Source of the DNA: Trichostrongylus colubriformis
Taxonomy: Eukaryota; Nematoda; Chromadorea; Rhabditida; Trichostrongylidae
NCBI GenBank assembly: GCA_963978905.1
Contig: OZ022259.1
Span: 16,838,068-16,902,067, forward strand
Direction of reading: 5' to 3'
Length of the DNA stretch: 64,000 bases
Positions 23,759 to 36,600 of this stretch are shown here, one piece after another. Both the position numbers and the translations under genes were made by a program. Every line of letters starts with the position of its first letter. Position 1 is the stretch's first letter. The notes below the pieces were generated by a model. That model did no database searches. It was not told where the DNA came from and saw only the letters and a program-made list of their open reading frames with translations.

Positions 23759-26728
23759 GGTTTCAGATATGAGTATATTTCCTATTGTGTGATGGATTTT
23801 CGGATTTTTTCACTTTCTGTTGTAGGCGTGGCATCGTTGAGTTACGTGAACAGCAGTTCGCTTATTTATTTTTGATATGGTTGACTTTCTCACATGCACG
23901 GTTTAGTTGTTTATGATATGTAGAGTTTGTTGGGACGGGTGGTGTTCCAAATCATGGTTGATCGTAGGAAATTGGTGCTGATCCACCACACGCTAATGAT
24001 ATTGTTGATTAGTCAGCCCTACAGTGCTATAAGATCAGAGTATAAGTCGATAAGGTATCCGGTGATACAATATTCAGTAGATGTAGTTTCTGTACCTATG
24101 AGCATGAAAAGCTGAAAGAAACACTACATGATCAGACTAGGTGCCCTCTCTTGGCAACGCTGAAAAACTGATCACCATGTCTTTTGTCAGGTATACGACT
24201 TTTGATGAAAGACCTAGTACAACCCTGGCTTTCTACCGTTCATCGTGTTCTTGTTCTCGTAAATATGTGCCCAAGGACAAGTTTCTCGTGCTTATTGATC
24301 GTTCACCGCTGGTTCTTCGCACGAATGCGCGTATAACCGCACATTTTTATGATCAGCAACCGTCCTCAGAGACAGCATTAGGGATAATGTGGTTATTGAA
24401 AAATCCTAAAAAGATGTTACATGGAAGCTATGGGCGTAAGAAGCCTAATTATGGCGAAGCCCCCGTCGATAAACGCGCCTCCAAGCTGTAGAAACGACGG
24501 AACGGTTAACAGCTAACGCCTTTGAATGACACACCCGCCTCCAGGCGAAGTGATTCCTGGTTGTGAACGATGGGAGCGACCAAGCATATGCAGCAGGATC
24601 GAAGGTAATACGGCGCGCTTTCGCAGTTTTGGCTTACGGTCTTTCCAATAAGTAGATGCTGTCGTATTTCCAAACATTACCATGTGTTTCGTTGGCAACA
24701 TGTCAATCGGAAACTAGTCCAGACTACCTCCTTCTCGGAGGAAAGGTCGTCTGCGTTGACCCATCTTCGAGAGAACGGTGGGAAGGGGGTCCTATTTCTC
24801 CGGTTTTTAACCATTTCCTTCGCTTTTTTCTTTGCCATCGTATTACTTTCATGTACACTACATTTTTCATGATTCGCCCAAATTTCCCCTATCGCTGTCA
24901 TTAGGTATTGTGGAGAGTTGTATTGTGCAAGCGAATAGGCCAAAAAAATTGGACCTCAAAATTAAAACCAGTTGGATTAGTCAATAGGCAACTAAGCGAA
25001 TAAGCGACTAGGTGAACATAATCAAATACGACAGATTCTATGATTTCCTCTCTTTGAAAAGTTTAGGCGAACAACAAGAAGATAAGATACTATCGTTTAG
25101 TATCACGTGTTCTTGTATTCGTCAGTTGGGCGGAGTCAACAGGATGTTCCTATTCATGTTCTTTTCGCCTGTTAGCTCTGCTCACCTTATCGGTAGACAT
25201 TTGGGCACCATTCAACCCTCTTTATCCCATACTTTGCTCTATTGAATACCAATTGCCTTCGAATCTCTAAAAATAGAATGAGAAATGTAAACGTCAACCA
25301 ATATGGTTAGAATCCGAAACCGCATATATTTTTGACCGCTAAAGTATTCAGTTATATATATGGTTGATAAATAATTCCCTATCGCCATATGTGGGAGCCT
25401 GTTTGCATTGGCAACCTTCAATTCCCCGTGCACTTCATCGTGCTCATTTCCCGTCGTTATATTACAACAGATCGAAAGGGTACCACAAAAGGAGTATCTA
25501 TGCTTTTTTTTTTGTTAATTTGGCATTGTTTCCTTTGCATTTTGTTAATTGTTTTGGTTGGAATTGTTTTCGTATGTGGCAAATTCTGTAATGGTTTTGT
25601 GAAAGATTTCTACCTGTTGCAGTTCTAAAAGTTTTGATCACATTTACTAGATGTTTATTGTTTTTATCAACTCTAAAAGCATCAAAGTTAGCATTGCTCT
25701 ACTGTGTGTATGTGGATGTGAGTACTATTTATAAAGGGTATGATTTCATCCATTATTCAATGAACAGTCGACCTCCACGTCTCATAGCCGGGTCATGTTG
25801 TTAGCTCTTACCAAAATGTTCTAACAGCCTTCAACAATCCATCCGCAGCGATAATAACGACCCCCCCCCCCACCTGGCCTAATGATTTACGAGAGAGCGG
25901 ATACCTATCTCTCTCAAAGTCGTGCTGTCTTCAACAGAGTGGTTGGAAGTCTGTACCAAGTCTGTACCTGAGCTATAGATAAAAGTTTTGCCCGCAGCCC
26001 GTACTCCATGCTTCCGGACATATGTGCTAATCCATCACACTAGATGCTGTACCAACACGATGCAATTGCACCAATTTGGCACCAACACCAAAAACGGATG
26101 CCATATTCGTGAGCAGTGACTCAAGTAATCTCTATCGGCGATGTTTCAACGAACTTTTTCGATCTTTTAGGTGATCTCGGGTAGTGGTTTCTGGTTAGTG
26201 CCCAAAAATAGTGGGCAGACTGTGGCGTTCCCTGCAGTGGCACTGAACCCGTTAGCGCCTCAAAATAGTGTTATATGCCAGTGATCTACCAGGCGAAAAT
26301 TATTCATTTTGAACAACTCGTGTTGTTTGGAGTAGTGGTATTTGCGAGTTGTCTTTTTTCCATTTCTGGTCAGATTATTCTCTAATTACTTTGACCTTAT
26401 TTGTAGTTAACGCAGATTCAGAGCATATCGTGACCTCCTGGTTTTCGCACCTCGTTATCGTTGCTTCGCAATATAAATGTAAACGATTCGCACTATAGGT
26501 GCGAAAAATTCTATTCGTACCACTTTGTATACATCCTGATTTGCATGAACAAATTGCCTCAATGACCTATATCGCGAGGTCCAAAGCGCAGGTTGTCACA
26601 GGATCACTGTCCGAGGTCGAAGTCCGTGTGTCCGTGTGATCAACATGCTAAGGGCATGACATACAGTTTCCTTTGGAAGATAGTGCCTTCCTCAGTATTG
26701 CCGAAATGAGCGCTACAGTCCATATCCG

Positions 26729-26956
26729 GGTGTGTGCAGATATGACAGCGAATCGCTTCGCGGCGTTCCACTCACGGCGCCACCAGTACGACTCGCCGTA
26801 TCGACTGCCCTCGGAAGCCGGCCGAGCGTGACTGCGTCACGTCTGCGCTTCCACTCATGCCACACTGCCTCGCTTGAAGGCTGCCATGCCCTGCCACTGG
26901 CACTCGCACCCGCCGCGGGCGGCCACGCGATTCGCTGTCATATCTGCACACACCCT
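26729..26956. repeat. TIR element (MITE-like), 228 bp
   Basis: gtgtgtgcagatatgacagc then gaatcgcttcgcgg on the left; right end ccacgcgattcgctgtcata then tctgcacacac. The arms are about 30 bp. The interior is GC-rich (about 65 percent by eye) with no plausible gene. Confidence 0.75.
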
Positions 26957-26959
26957 CCA

Positions 26960-27118
26960 CATCCCGACGCCTGGCAGGGCGTGGCCTACGGACTTAGGTG
27001 TGTGGCGAGAGTGAGAATACGTGGCGAGAGTGAGATTCTGTGGCGGGGTGAGAGAATTCGATACACGTTCATCCAAGTCCGTAGGTCTCGCCCTGCCAGG
27101 CGGTGGGAAATGGACTTT
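26960..27118. repeat. Foldback repeat (family E), copy 2
   Basis: tggcagggcgtggcctacgg then acttaggtg faces caagtccgtaggtctcgccc then tgccaggc. The interior repeats gtggcgagagtgaga three times. It directly follows another TIR element ending near 26956. Confidence 0.7.
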
Positions 27119-27574
27119 ACAATTATGGTTGCAATGACATTGAACTTTTGACCGTGGGAAGCTCTGATGGCCGTTATAGCCTATTGTGGTCCCTATTGAG
27201 TTTGACAAAAAGAATAATGGTTAGTCCCATTTATTGAACTTGTATTCTGACACCAAATTGTGATCACTATTCGGTCAGATATCCTACAAAGGAAGGACTT
27301 CACCCCCATCACGATTCGAATCGGATTTTCAAATTTGCTGAACGGCCTCCTGAACGCAGGTAAAAGGCATTTTCAAGTGACGAAGGCGCAACTGCACGTC
27401 AAAAAAAGACCTTCGTAGAGGACTAGTGAAGGGGTAAAAGTTCCGCTTCATGAATGCAATGTCACCCTTTGATCCCCCTCCTGAAAACGTGGTCTTTGCT
27501 GACCAACTAAGACATCCATACCATTTCGCTTGTTGTGGAACTTCTTATATTACCTCCATAAGTCACCTTATTAT

Positions 27575-27855
27575 GATACCAGTTGGCTGGCGCACACTTC
27601 TGCGCGCAATTCATGGCGATGCTGTGCAAAATGGGTTTTTTAGGCCCGACCACAGTTGTGTATGGAATCGAGCGGGAAATTCCTTTCCTCTTCTTACAGC
27701 TGAGCTATAGAATTGGAAAAAAGCATAGAATATGGCGTGATAATAAAGCATTTTGGTGTCAACATACCTCACTCGCTTTGCAACGAATCCATTTTGCACA
27801 TCACCGACGAATCGCGCGCAGTAGTGTGCGCCAGCCAACTGGTTTACGTCATCAT
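27575..27855. repeat. Foldback element with ~55-bp arms
   Basis: ccagttggctggcgcacact then tctgcgcgcaattc, and on the reverse complement of the right side ccagttggctggcgcacact then actgcgcgcgattc, then both reach tgtgcaaaatgg. The centre holds gaatcgagcgggaaattcct. The open frames on both strands here (27450-27950) are explained by the element. Confidence 0.75.
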
Positions 27856-28559
27856 TGGGATTTTGGATAGTTTAGAGATAGATAGTTTTGTATTCGATTG
27901 CATCGATGGTAACAAACGTTCACTCGCTGAGCATTCAATTCCTACACATTGATGGTATAATAGTAGATCTATATCTTGATTATCGTTGTTTATCGTTTTC
28001 GTAAACATGCTTCACTACTTGGAATTTTACATAGTCTAGCGGTCGGTACCCAGCACTGCTGCCAATACAGAATTAAAATGATTCGGAGTGAGCTGCTCGC
28101 TTCGCTATCACAAATATAGGTTGTATCATGATTATCAATGTAGATCGCAGTATCAAGCGTCATGCACCACTATTTGGAATGCTAAGCAATTCAGCGGTCG
28201 ATACATCGGTCAGTGATATCAGAACCTTAACAAAATATGTTCACCCAATGGCACTGAGCATCAGATGCTTTTGCTAAAACGGTCGTCTAGTAATAGCAAA
28301 TGATGTAAAGGATTTCATCCTATCCAATTCCTAATGGCTCCTATCAGCCACTGTTAGCCGCCATCAGTTTCACTGAGCCCTGTACCCAACAATACCATTG
28401 AGGTCCCCGTACCCTACAATACCTGCGAATGTGAACATTTAACTGTTAGCCGCAAAAGCGATTCGGCTTTGGTGACATTTCCCTTCTCACAGCCCCTATC
28501 GAATGTTACCAACCATTATCACTTTGGATCACCCACTGTCAATGTTCCCGTCCAACCTT

Positions 28560-29500
28560 GCTGAACACCCATGAGTGACAGCGGCGACATTTGTCTACCC
28601 ATAATCATTATCAAATCTTATCAACCATCATCGATTTGGATCACCCGCCATTGAAGTTCCTGGCCCACCCTGCTAAACATCTATGAGTGTTAGCGCCCTA
28701 GGATCAATGCGAAAAGCTAAACGGATTTGACGACTCCAGCCATTTCACGCTCCTTATCGTATCTCATCAACCGTTATCAGTGCGGGTCACCCACCACTAA
28801 TGTCCCTGGCCCACCCTGCTAAACACCTATGACTGTCAGCGCTTTTGGATCAGTGCGAAAGGCGAAACGAATTTGACGACGTTTGTTTTCTCATACTCCA
28901 TATCGCATCTTATCAACCATTATCACTTTGAATCACTAACACTAAAAGTTCCCGTCCCATCCCGCAAAACACCTATGAGTGTCAGCGTTCTGGGATCAAC
29001 CCGAAAGGCGAAACGCATTCGTCGACTCGAGTCATTTCACGCTCCTTATCGTATCTTATCAACACTTATCAATGCGGGTCACCCACCATCAATGTCCCCG
29101 CCCCATCCCGCAAAACACCTATGAGTGTCAGCGTTCTGGGATCAACCCGAAAGGCGAAACGCATTCGTCGACTCTAGCCTTTTTACGCGTCTTATCGAAT
29201 CTTATCAACCATTATCAAGCTGGATCACCCACCATCAATGTCCCCGTCCTACCCTGCAGAACACCTGTGACTATGAACGCTACGGGACCAATGCAAAAAG
29301 CGAAACGGATTCGACGACTCCAGCCTTTCTATGCTCCTTATCGAATCTTATCAACCGTTATCAATGCGGGTCACCCACCATTAATGTCCCCGTCCCAACC
29401 CTCAAAACACCTATGAGTGCCAGCGCTCTAGGATCAAGCCGAAAGGCAAAACGACTTTGGTGACATTCGCCTTTATAGGCTCGTTATCAGTGCTTATCAG
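28560..29500. repeat. 146-bp tandem repeat array (about 6-7 units)
   Basis: The marker cacctatgagtgtcagcg recurs at about 28826, 28970, 29116, 29262 and 29408 (spacing 144-146), with weaker copies at about 28568 and 28678. Units also share ccaccatcaatgtccccgtc, aaggcgaaacgcattcgtcg and ccttatcgaatcttatcaac. The period is not divisible by 3, so the open frames across it (for example 28979-29416) are unlikely to be protein. It is followed by a (AC)n tract and a fixed 3' signature. Confidence 0.85.
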
Positions 29501-29604
29501 CTGCTACCACTTTCGGTCCACCACCGCTGGGGTTTCCTTGGCACCCCCTACATCACTTGCAAAATTCATGGTCCCAGCTTAACTGCGGCGCGAGATATGA
29601 ATTT

Positions 29605-29675
29605 CGTGACAGACAGACACACACACACACACACACACGGACAGACAGACATACTTAGCGGATTATATATAGTAG
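29605..29675. repeat. Microsatellite and retroelement-like 3' signature
   Basis: gacagacagac, then an uninterrupted (AC)n of about 24 bp, then ggacagacagac and agcggattatatatagtagg. A simple repeat tail followed by a fixed short string suits the 3' end of an RTE-type non-LTR element (inference, no reverse transcriptase in view). Confidence 0.5.
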
Positions 29676-29871
29676 GATAACCACATTTTGCGGCTCCTTT
29701 TAGTATAAAAGCGATTCTCTTAGTAACTATCATGTTCGACCGACATTTCTGAATGTGCTTGGTTTACGCCATGACCAGAAATGATCTACTGGATATGACG
29801 TGCGGCGAGTGGCAAACGTGAGACTCATGGCGGTCGAAGTACTGCTGTGAAATCACTCCTAATTAATATCA

Positions 29872-30062
29872 ATAGGGCCGTCTTCATACTTTGCGCTGCC
29901 GGCGACAACGCGAGGCCGCATGTCTCTGCGTCTCCGCCTATGCTACCCTCTCGTTGCCTGCATCGTTTCTGCACCTTCCCCGTGTCACTCTCTCTCTCAC
30001 TGTCTGTGAACGCAGCTATGCCTTGGCGGCGCAAAGGAGAAAAGCGGCCGAGACAGCGTTCT
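29872..30062. repeat. Family B element
   Basis: Starts agggccgtcttcatactttg then cgctgccggcgac. The interior (tctctgcgtctccgcctatg, ctctcgttgcctgcatcg, ctgtgaacgcagctatgcc) is the reverse complement of the family B copies at 37,000 and 56,410. The right end is poorly defined. Confidence 0.65.
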
Positions 30063-30722
30063 AAGTGGTGTACTCTCACTTTTGCGGAATGGGAATCTGC
30101 GGGAAAGGTCTGGATACGTATCGATCGGGACAAGTAAGAAGATTGCATTTTTGTGCAGGCTTTGCGTTTTCGGGGGTTATGGAATGTGTGGAAAAAGATT
30201 AGATATTCGGTAAGTAAAGAGAACTGCGTTTCGGAGGAATGTGGAACCAGTCCTCTAATTCTCTCAACTAGGCGGAACCTGTAAATCGATACGTATCTCA
30301 TCCTTTTTCGCACGATTCCGCGATTCTCCTAATCGATACGTATATTTACCATTCGCCATTATTTCCACAGTTCCACAAAAACTTCCACCATTATGAGCAC
30401 TGCCTGATGGGACGCACAGAAAAACACGACTGTGGGCAGAATCAATCGCAGCAGGTACATTAAGAACTCCACTAGTGTTTCCGACAAATTTTTGTCATTT
30501 TTCTTCTTGAATATCCACGGCAGGACCGATGGAAAACGGCCACATCAAGAACCTTGCTGTGCTCCTGGCGCCTCTGTTTTACCTTTCAAGGGTTTCTACG
30601 GCTATTGAAATTCTCACACGCGCGGTCCTTACCTCTATAATTTTGAGTTTGCCCTCCCTACCTCCTTGGCCCACGCTGCAAGCTCAGACGATTTTCGCCT
30701 TCATATTGCATATGATCATTAT

Positions 30723-31614
30723 TAAAGGCACTCCTCGCGATAAATTGTGAGAGTTATTGCGCGTATTACTGGACGTAAATGCCCTGCTTCACCCATCAGT
30801 GAAGAAAATGAATCAAAACCCTTCACAACTACCAAAAATAAAGCTCCCTGCCCTCAGTCCTCGGACGAGTATTGGAGATTGTAGAAGAGCTTTTGCTCGA
30901 TGATATCGCTACGATATCACCTGTTCTTCCCTGTAGTAGCTGCCTTCACTATTGAAATCGCTCCTTATCTTGTCTTATCGCAAGTTTCCTTCTCCACGTA
31001 AGAGCCATGTTGGAAATTTGTTCCAGGTTAAAGACACCGTTAGGGCAATTTCTGCAAATTGGGGAATTACGAAAGTAGAGGTGCTCAGTAATATAACAGT
31101 AGAAAAAGAACGACATAAAACGGCGAAAAAACCAAGAAATGGGAACCCGAAATTCCCCCTTCTCTCTCTCGTCCTCTGCGTCTCTGGTTGGAGTGGACTG
31201 AAGACAGACCAGAGTCTCAACCAGCCGGCCGCGATTGTTGTCCCGCCCCTCCACGTCGACTCCCCCGGGCGCATAACGGCATAACGGCATGACGAGTTGC
31301 GGGGCCGCCATAAGACCCCAAGTCGCGTTTTTTTCATGCGATTTTCACCAAATGTGACCCTCTCTGAAGTAGAAGGTTCGTTTCAGAGAACATGTACTTC
31401 CAGATCTCAGTTTTTCCTTACCCCTAATGGTGCCTTTAAGGGAAGATGTGATTCGGCTCGATGGGTTCAGCTTGGCTCGGGTAGAGCGCTCCTATCGCCG
31501 CGAGAATGCACGATCAAGTCGCAACAAGGGTGCAGTCTGAGCACCCATCTAATGACCTAGTTGCCCCAAGAAAGTAAGCCACTAATGTGATCATCGCGTG
31601 GTGTGCCTTTAAGT
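30723..31614. repeat. Family K TIR element, copy K2 (~890 bp), flanked by TTAA
   Basis: Left end ttaaaggcactcctcgcgat; right end (reverse complement) ttaaaggcacaccacgcgat. TTAA at both ends could be a target duplication. The interior (30960-31440) is in inverted orientation compared with K1. The overlapping open frames of about 120 codons on both strands have no recognisable protein and follow the repeat. Confidence 0.72.
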
Positions 31615-32082
31615 CAGAAGTATAATTAGCACTACTCAACTATTACCACCCCACATCCCGAGAGTTTGTCAAAAAAAAAGTTTCTAGAACTTCGCCTGCA
31701 CAGCTTATTTGGGATGCCCATCACGAGTATAACATCCGTTCTTTGACGTTGGCTCTAATTGGTGCAACTGCACAAAATTGACGCAAAAACGCAATTTCAC
31801 CAAAATAGCTGAAACTTGACCTCTAAGGACTATTTGGGGTACTGATCGCGACTAGACATCTCAGGGACTTTGAGGGGCTGGCCTCGTTCAGTGCCGCTGC
31901 AGCGGTGCTAGTCTAGTAAGGTTCACCGCACTGCTCCCGCTATTTTTGCCTGAGCCTCACGCACAGCCAGTGAGCAGATGGATGATTGGAGGATAGTATG
32001 AGGTAAAAAGCGGTATTGGAAAGTCTGGTGGCATCTTAGAGGGATCGTCTACGGAAAAATGAGTTTCTTTGTTACCCATATA

Positions 32083-32954
32083 TTAGGTTGTCCCGAAAGT
32101 TCCGGAACACCCCGACCACTTTTTTTCAAATTTGTTTCTTTACAACATAAACACATTTCAGCTAACAAGATATTCACCATTACTATCTATCACCTTCTGT
32201 CATCTATCCGGAAGCTTGCCAATCCCAACCGCCCAGAACTGTTGAGACTGCCTCGCGAAGAAACGCCCGACCTCCATCTCAATGTCGCGCTGCTTTTTGA
32301 GCTGTTTCCCCTTTAGGAAGTTCTGTAGAGGGGCGATCAGCTGGTTGTCAGACGGTGCGAGGTCGGGGCTATATGGAGGATGTGGTAGCACTTCCCAGCC
32401 TAGCGTCGCCAAGGTGTCCCGGGTGAATGTTGCCAGATGTCGGCTGTCGGATAGGGCATGGGGTGTCCCAGTCGAGAGCACTTTCCGGTATCCCAGCCGA
32501 GTGAGATGCTGATCGACTGTGGTGTTCCCACAACCGAGTGGCAGGGCTACTTCACGTGTGCTTGCCGTGGGGTTCTCCTGCACAGTTCTCTTGAAAAGCT
32601 GATCGTCAGCTCAGATGGACGGCCACTGCGTTGCTGACCTTTCAGGGCTATATCTTCAGAACGGAAGCGGGTGAACCAACGGTGGATAGTTGTGCTTGCT
32701 CCACATGCGACGCTGATTATTTGGACCACTTCCCTTATGGAACTCCCTCGGCAGAACTCGTAGAGGTACAATGCTTGGAGTGACGTATCGTCCATTTCGA
32801 GCTCTATTCCTTTTGTGGATAGGCGCGAATCCTTATATGCCTATGGCATGGAACGTTCCTTAAAGTCAATCGACAAATGCCCTGGTTATCCATCGCGGGA
32901 AGGCCCGAAAACCCTTGTCCGCCAAGGTGTTCCGGAACTTTCGGGACAGCCTAA
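32083..32954 (-). mobile_element. Second internally deleted mariner element
   Basis: 872 bp with terminal inverted repeats TTAGGTTGTCCCGAAAGTTC (left) and TTAGGCTGTCCCGAAAGTTC (right, minus strand), continuing CGGAACACC, flanked by TA at 32081-32082 and 32955-32956. The minus strand encodes mariner pieces. About 32795-32547 is the helix-turn-helix part with the linker RSGRPSEL. About 32583-32200 contains GYRKVLSTGTPHALSD, then directly HPPYSPDLAPSDNQL with the third catalytic Asp near 32349. The central region with the first two Asp residues is deleted and the two halves are out of frame. It is a different subfamily from the 17.85-kb element. Its right end nearly abuts another repeat. Confidence 0.9.
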
Positions 32955-32959
32955 TATTT

Positions 32960-33300
32960 ATGTTGTACTTGCCTCATAAGGGTCGCATGCAAAATTTCAC
33001 GCGAAAAAGCGAAAATCCGACAAAGATACAGCTTTTTAAAGTGGCCGCCGAGTGGGCGGACCTCCGCGTAAAAGCCTCGTCCTGCTGTCCGCTGCGGTTG
33101 GGAACGCAGAGTGGGACTATTTACGCAATTTCCTGTTCCTACAGCGCATGTCCGACCGCGGCGAATGACAAGATGGACACTTGCTCGGATGCTCCGCACA
33201 CCCGGCCAAGACTTTACGATGCTGTATCTTCGCCGAATTCACATTTTTTTGCATGAAATTGCATGCGACCCACAACAGACGAATACAACACAAATTTAAG
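32960..33300. repeat. TIR element next to the second mariner
   Basis: Left end gggtcgcatgcaaaatttca then cgcgaaaaagcgaa and caaagatacagc. The right end in reverse complement is gggtcgcatgcaatttcatg then gcaaaaaaatgtgaattcgg and cgaagatacagc. It begins within 10 bp of the mariner right end. Confidence 0.75.
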
Positions 33301-33556
33301 GGTAACATGAAACTTATTTTTTCTGTGGACGACTCCTTTGAGCAAAAGGGCGTTCCGCTATATCAATGTAATATTTGTGATTAGCATTCTGAACAGACCC
33401 TAAACGATAATTTTGAACGAAATTCTTAAGGAAAAGTTGTTGCATCTATGGCCCTTGAGCTAGCAGTAAATGCTAGTGATCTAGAATTTCGCTGACAACG
33501 GATGGAAAAAAATGTGCTGCCTGTTGCATACACAAAAGCTATATGAGAAATTTATT

Positions 33557-33562
33557 TTTATT
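33557..33562 (-). terminator. Poly(A) signal AATAAA for the S9 peptidase gene
   Basis: AATAAA reads on the minus strand about 75 nt downstream of the stop codon, with a second overlapping AATAAA at about 33551-33556. The spacing fits a 3' end for the peptidase mRNA. Confidence 0.5.
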
Positions 33563-33637
33563 CTGGAGTCATTATAATATGCACATACAATAACAATCAC
33601 TCGGAACAATCCTAATACACTTTCTTGAGCTTCTTCA

Positions 33638-36600
33638 TCACTTCGCGTTCACAATTTCAATCTGAAAGTATAACGATACACATCGATTCCGTTTGAATTA
33701 ACAAGTTTGCTGTTAGAAATGACAGCTAGGGACTGGTCACGGGAAATTCAAAATCGCATTGTGTTTTTTTGATCTCAGCTTCGCTCATCTCGAATGCCTC
33801 GCCTATCGTGAACGAATCTGTCGCCCACCACTGCGCATTCTTTCCCATATTCCAATCTGTGTCAAGACGCCGTGCTTCGCGATTTTGCGGCGTCCCACTT
33901 TCGCACGCGATCCTGCGACCTAGAGATTTTGTATTGCCGCAAGGTATTGTAAATCGCAAGGTTTGACGGTGGCCTTAGCGATGATACGAATCTTTTGTTT
34001 TGATTACGCCCGTTACGCTCTTACGTTGCTGAGCCTTTCTGCTTTGAAGCCCCTTCGGTCAGGGTGGCCTCTGCCGACCACTAACAGGTTTCCCTAGTTT
34101 GGAGCCAAAATGGAGAAGGTAGTGAGCACCCCCATTCACAGTTGGCATGAGGAATGATTCATGGTTTTTCGATAGGACAGAATATCTACACTATGAAGAA
34201 AAATTCAGCCGTTCGACGACAGTGTGTAGCTTAACTTCTCAAAAGAGTGCGTGAGTCCCTCATTGCGCCTACCGCCACACATCACAGATTTACGTGGCCC
34301 CGGAAGATCGATAGTGATAGGGCGCTCGAAATCATCCGCCACAAAAGTCTATGAGGAGAACCCATTTTCTCTAGTTTTTGCTCACTTCATTTCGTTTTTT
34401 CGCTGCCACACTAATTCAAAAATAACCAGCCAATAAACAAGATAAAGATTTTGAGAAATAATTTTGACAATAGAACAAGACGACGCTATGTAGCTTAACT
34501 CCTCAAACAACACACAATATGGACAAGACAGATCATCCCAGGCGCTGCCTTCAAATATTGACTTCACTCGAGCTTTTTTCGGGTCACACCTACTTTCGAA
34601 TCCGACATACATACAGAAGGATAGCGGTGGAGCTACAGATAAAACATTGGATATGGTACTTACGTCAGATGAAATTGATGGCTCGATTCCTAACGCTTTA
34701 CATAGAAAGACATATGACGCCTCAGTGCTCCGTCGTATCGCATCCGCACCTCGGAATCCATGACCCTCGTCTAAATCATAGGTCATTCTATATTTTTAGC
34801 TACAGGAAAGAAAAGCAAAAAGAAGGGAAGGAGAAAGGAAAGTCAATTCGTCCTCACCGTCGAAGAGCATTAATGCTGTTGTGACACCCTTTTCCCGCAA
34901 CTTATCATACATTTCGATGCTCTGACTGACCGGCACTACTGTATCTTCTTTACCGTGTAAAAATGCGATTGGAGTATTCAGACGGTCTATATGGTAGATA
35001 GGGCTACGGTCCTGAACATATAGAAGGAGATCAAAAGAATAAAGTGTTCATCAGAGTATCACTAACCTTATAGATTTGTTCTTCTTCAGGATATTTACCA
35101 ATGAGTGTTTCGTTGTAGCCACGTTCAAATTTATGGGTATCCTACAAAAGCAGCCTCGTATTGCAGAAATCACATCCAAACATTCCATAAAGTGAATTGC
35201 AGACATATAAGTGGTTACAAATGAAGTATTCATATATCTCATACCTTTGCTAATCCAACCAAATCTGCTACTCCGTATGAGCACACAGCAGCTTTGAATA
35301 CATCCGAATGGATCAGTGATGATAGCACGAGATAACTGAAAGAGTGTGTGATTTACTTAAGATAACCATTTGAAATGGGTTTCATATAATAATTAGAACT
35401 AGAAAAAGGTGAGGCTGCATCCGCACTTAACTGATCGTGTTCATACTCAGCGACCTATGGCTGCGATCGGTGACTGATCGCGTCGATTGGCCACTGAGTA
35501 TGAATGCGTCCAGCAAAAAAATGAGAAAAAAAAGTTACAGAAGACAGAATCATCGAACTCGAGGAATCTTCGAGAAAACTGGGTCGTTAGGGCTACAAGG
35601 AAACTGGGGCTTTGTAGAAAGTCACTGATTTATCAATAGGTTCAGCGTACTCGAGAGAAACGGACTAATATGGAATTTCAGATCGGATCTGGGGACGAGA
35701 GAGTGTTTCCAAATTACCGGTGCAACTAGTAAAATAACAATGAAAAATGAATGAAAAATTATGGAATAACACTTGCTTATGAAATACACTTACCCTCCTG
35801 CCGAACTTCCCTGAATACACACTTTTTCACCGTCAACAAGTCGCCGTGCTACTAATGAACGGGCCGCTGCAATCATATCGTCACGATCGACCACACCCCA
35901 CTGTCCTTTCAACCTGCAACCATATAAACACACGTCCTCAAAGCTATCATAATACTATGAATATTAAATATGAGCACGCACAACACTTATGGGTGGATAT
36001 TCTGCGATTGTAACTTTCAGGCGAAACGAAGGACGGTTCACCGTAAATGGACGCTAGGAGTCCAAGCAGACGGTAGGTGACACGCCAGCAAATGATTAAG
36101 GCTTTACGAAGATTCAGCGAGACAACCGCGCGTTACAGATGCGCCGGATATGAGTGCCACACATCACAGGGCCACGTAACTGCGACCGATACGTCACTGT
36201 GTGACGGACGTGTAAGAATACTTGTCCGCATCAAGAAAGAACGGACAACATCCTCATGTCTTGGGCCATGAGTTCATCTATGTGTTCGGCCGCTTTACAT
36301 GAACTTCTTCCTTTTTCAACAAAGGGAATCGCACCCACCACATTTGACTAGAACGTTTGATTACCAACTCAAAAATCGCTTTCATAAGTTCATTTGAACC
36401 CTTGTAAAGGTCGTATGATAAATTATATAAATGTAGGCTTATGAATCTGTGATAAACGAGCAGATGGAAACGATGGCCAACTACCGGATGGGGCTCGATT
36501 GATCAAATTTTCGATGGTACCGTAAGGGACCTTCAAAGATTGCACCTATTTTTAGCAATGTGTTGTGAATTAGAATTTCCTGAGACTGCAATATGAGCTC

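Larger units (their letters stand above)
23759..27570. other. Gene-poor region after fars-1
   Basis: Apart from repeats at 26729-27118 and a C13 tract near 25860, no gene was recognised. A frame at 25389-25628 has a hydrophobic stretch (FFLLIWHCFLCILLIVLVGI), and a 116-codon frame lies at 24141-24491. Neither has splice or similarity support. A fragment like family D lies at about 26590-26640. Confidence 0.5.

Noticed and set aside
28979..29416. 145-codon frame over the 146-bp array
   Set aside because: The repeat period is not a multiple of three, so the same unit is read in different frames; this is not how a protein repeat behaves.
33726..33959. 77-codon minus-strand frame ([18 protein letters not shown])
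   Set aside because: It looks protein-like, but no family, partner exon or splice context was found. It lies in the last S9 intron and is most likely repeat-derived.
34382..34664. Extension of the S9 frame past GIEPSISSD into a further ~90 codons
   Set aside because: A GTAAGT donor directly follows, and the family-like ending IEIVNAK is found in phase at 33661-33638, so the extension is intronic.
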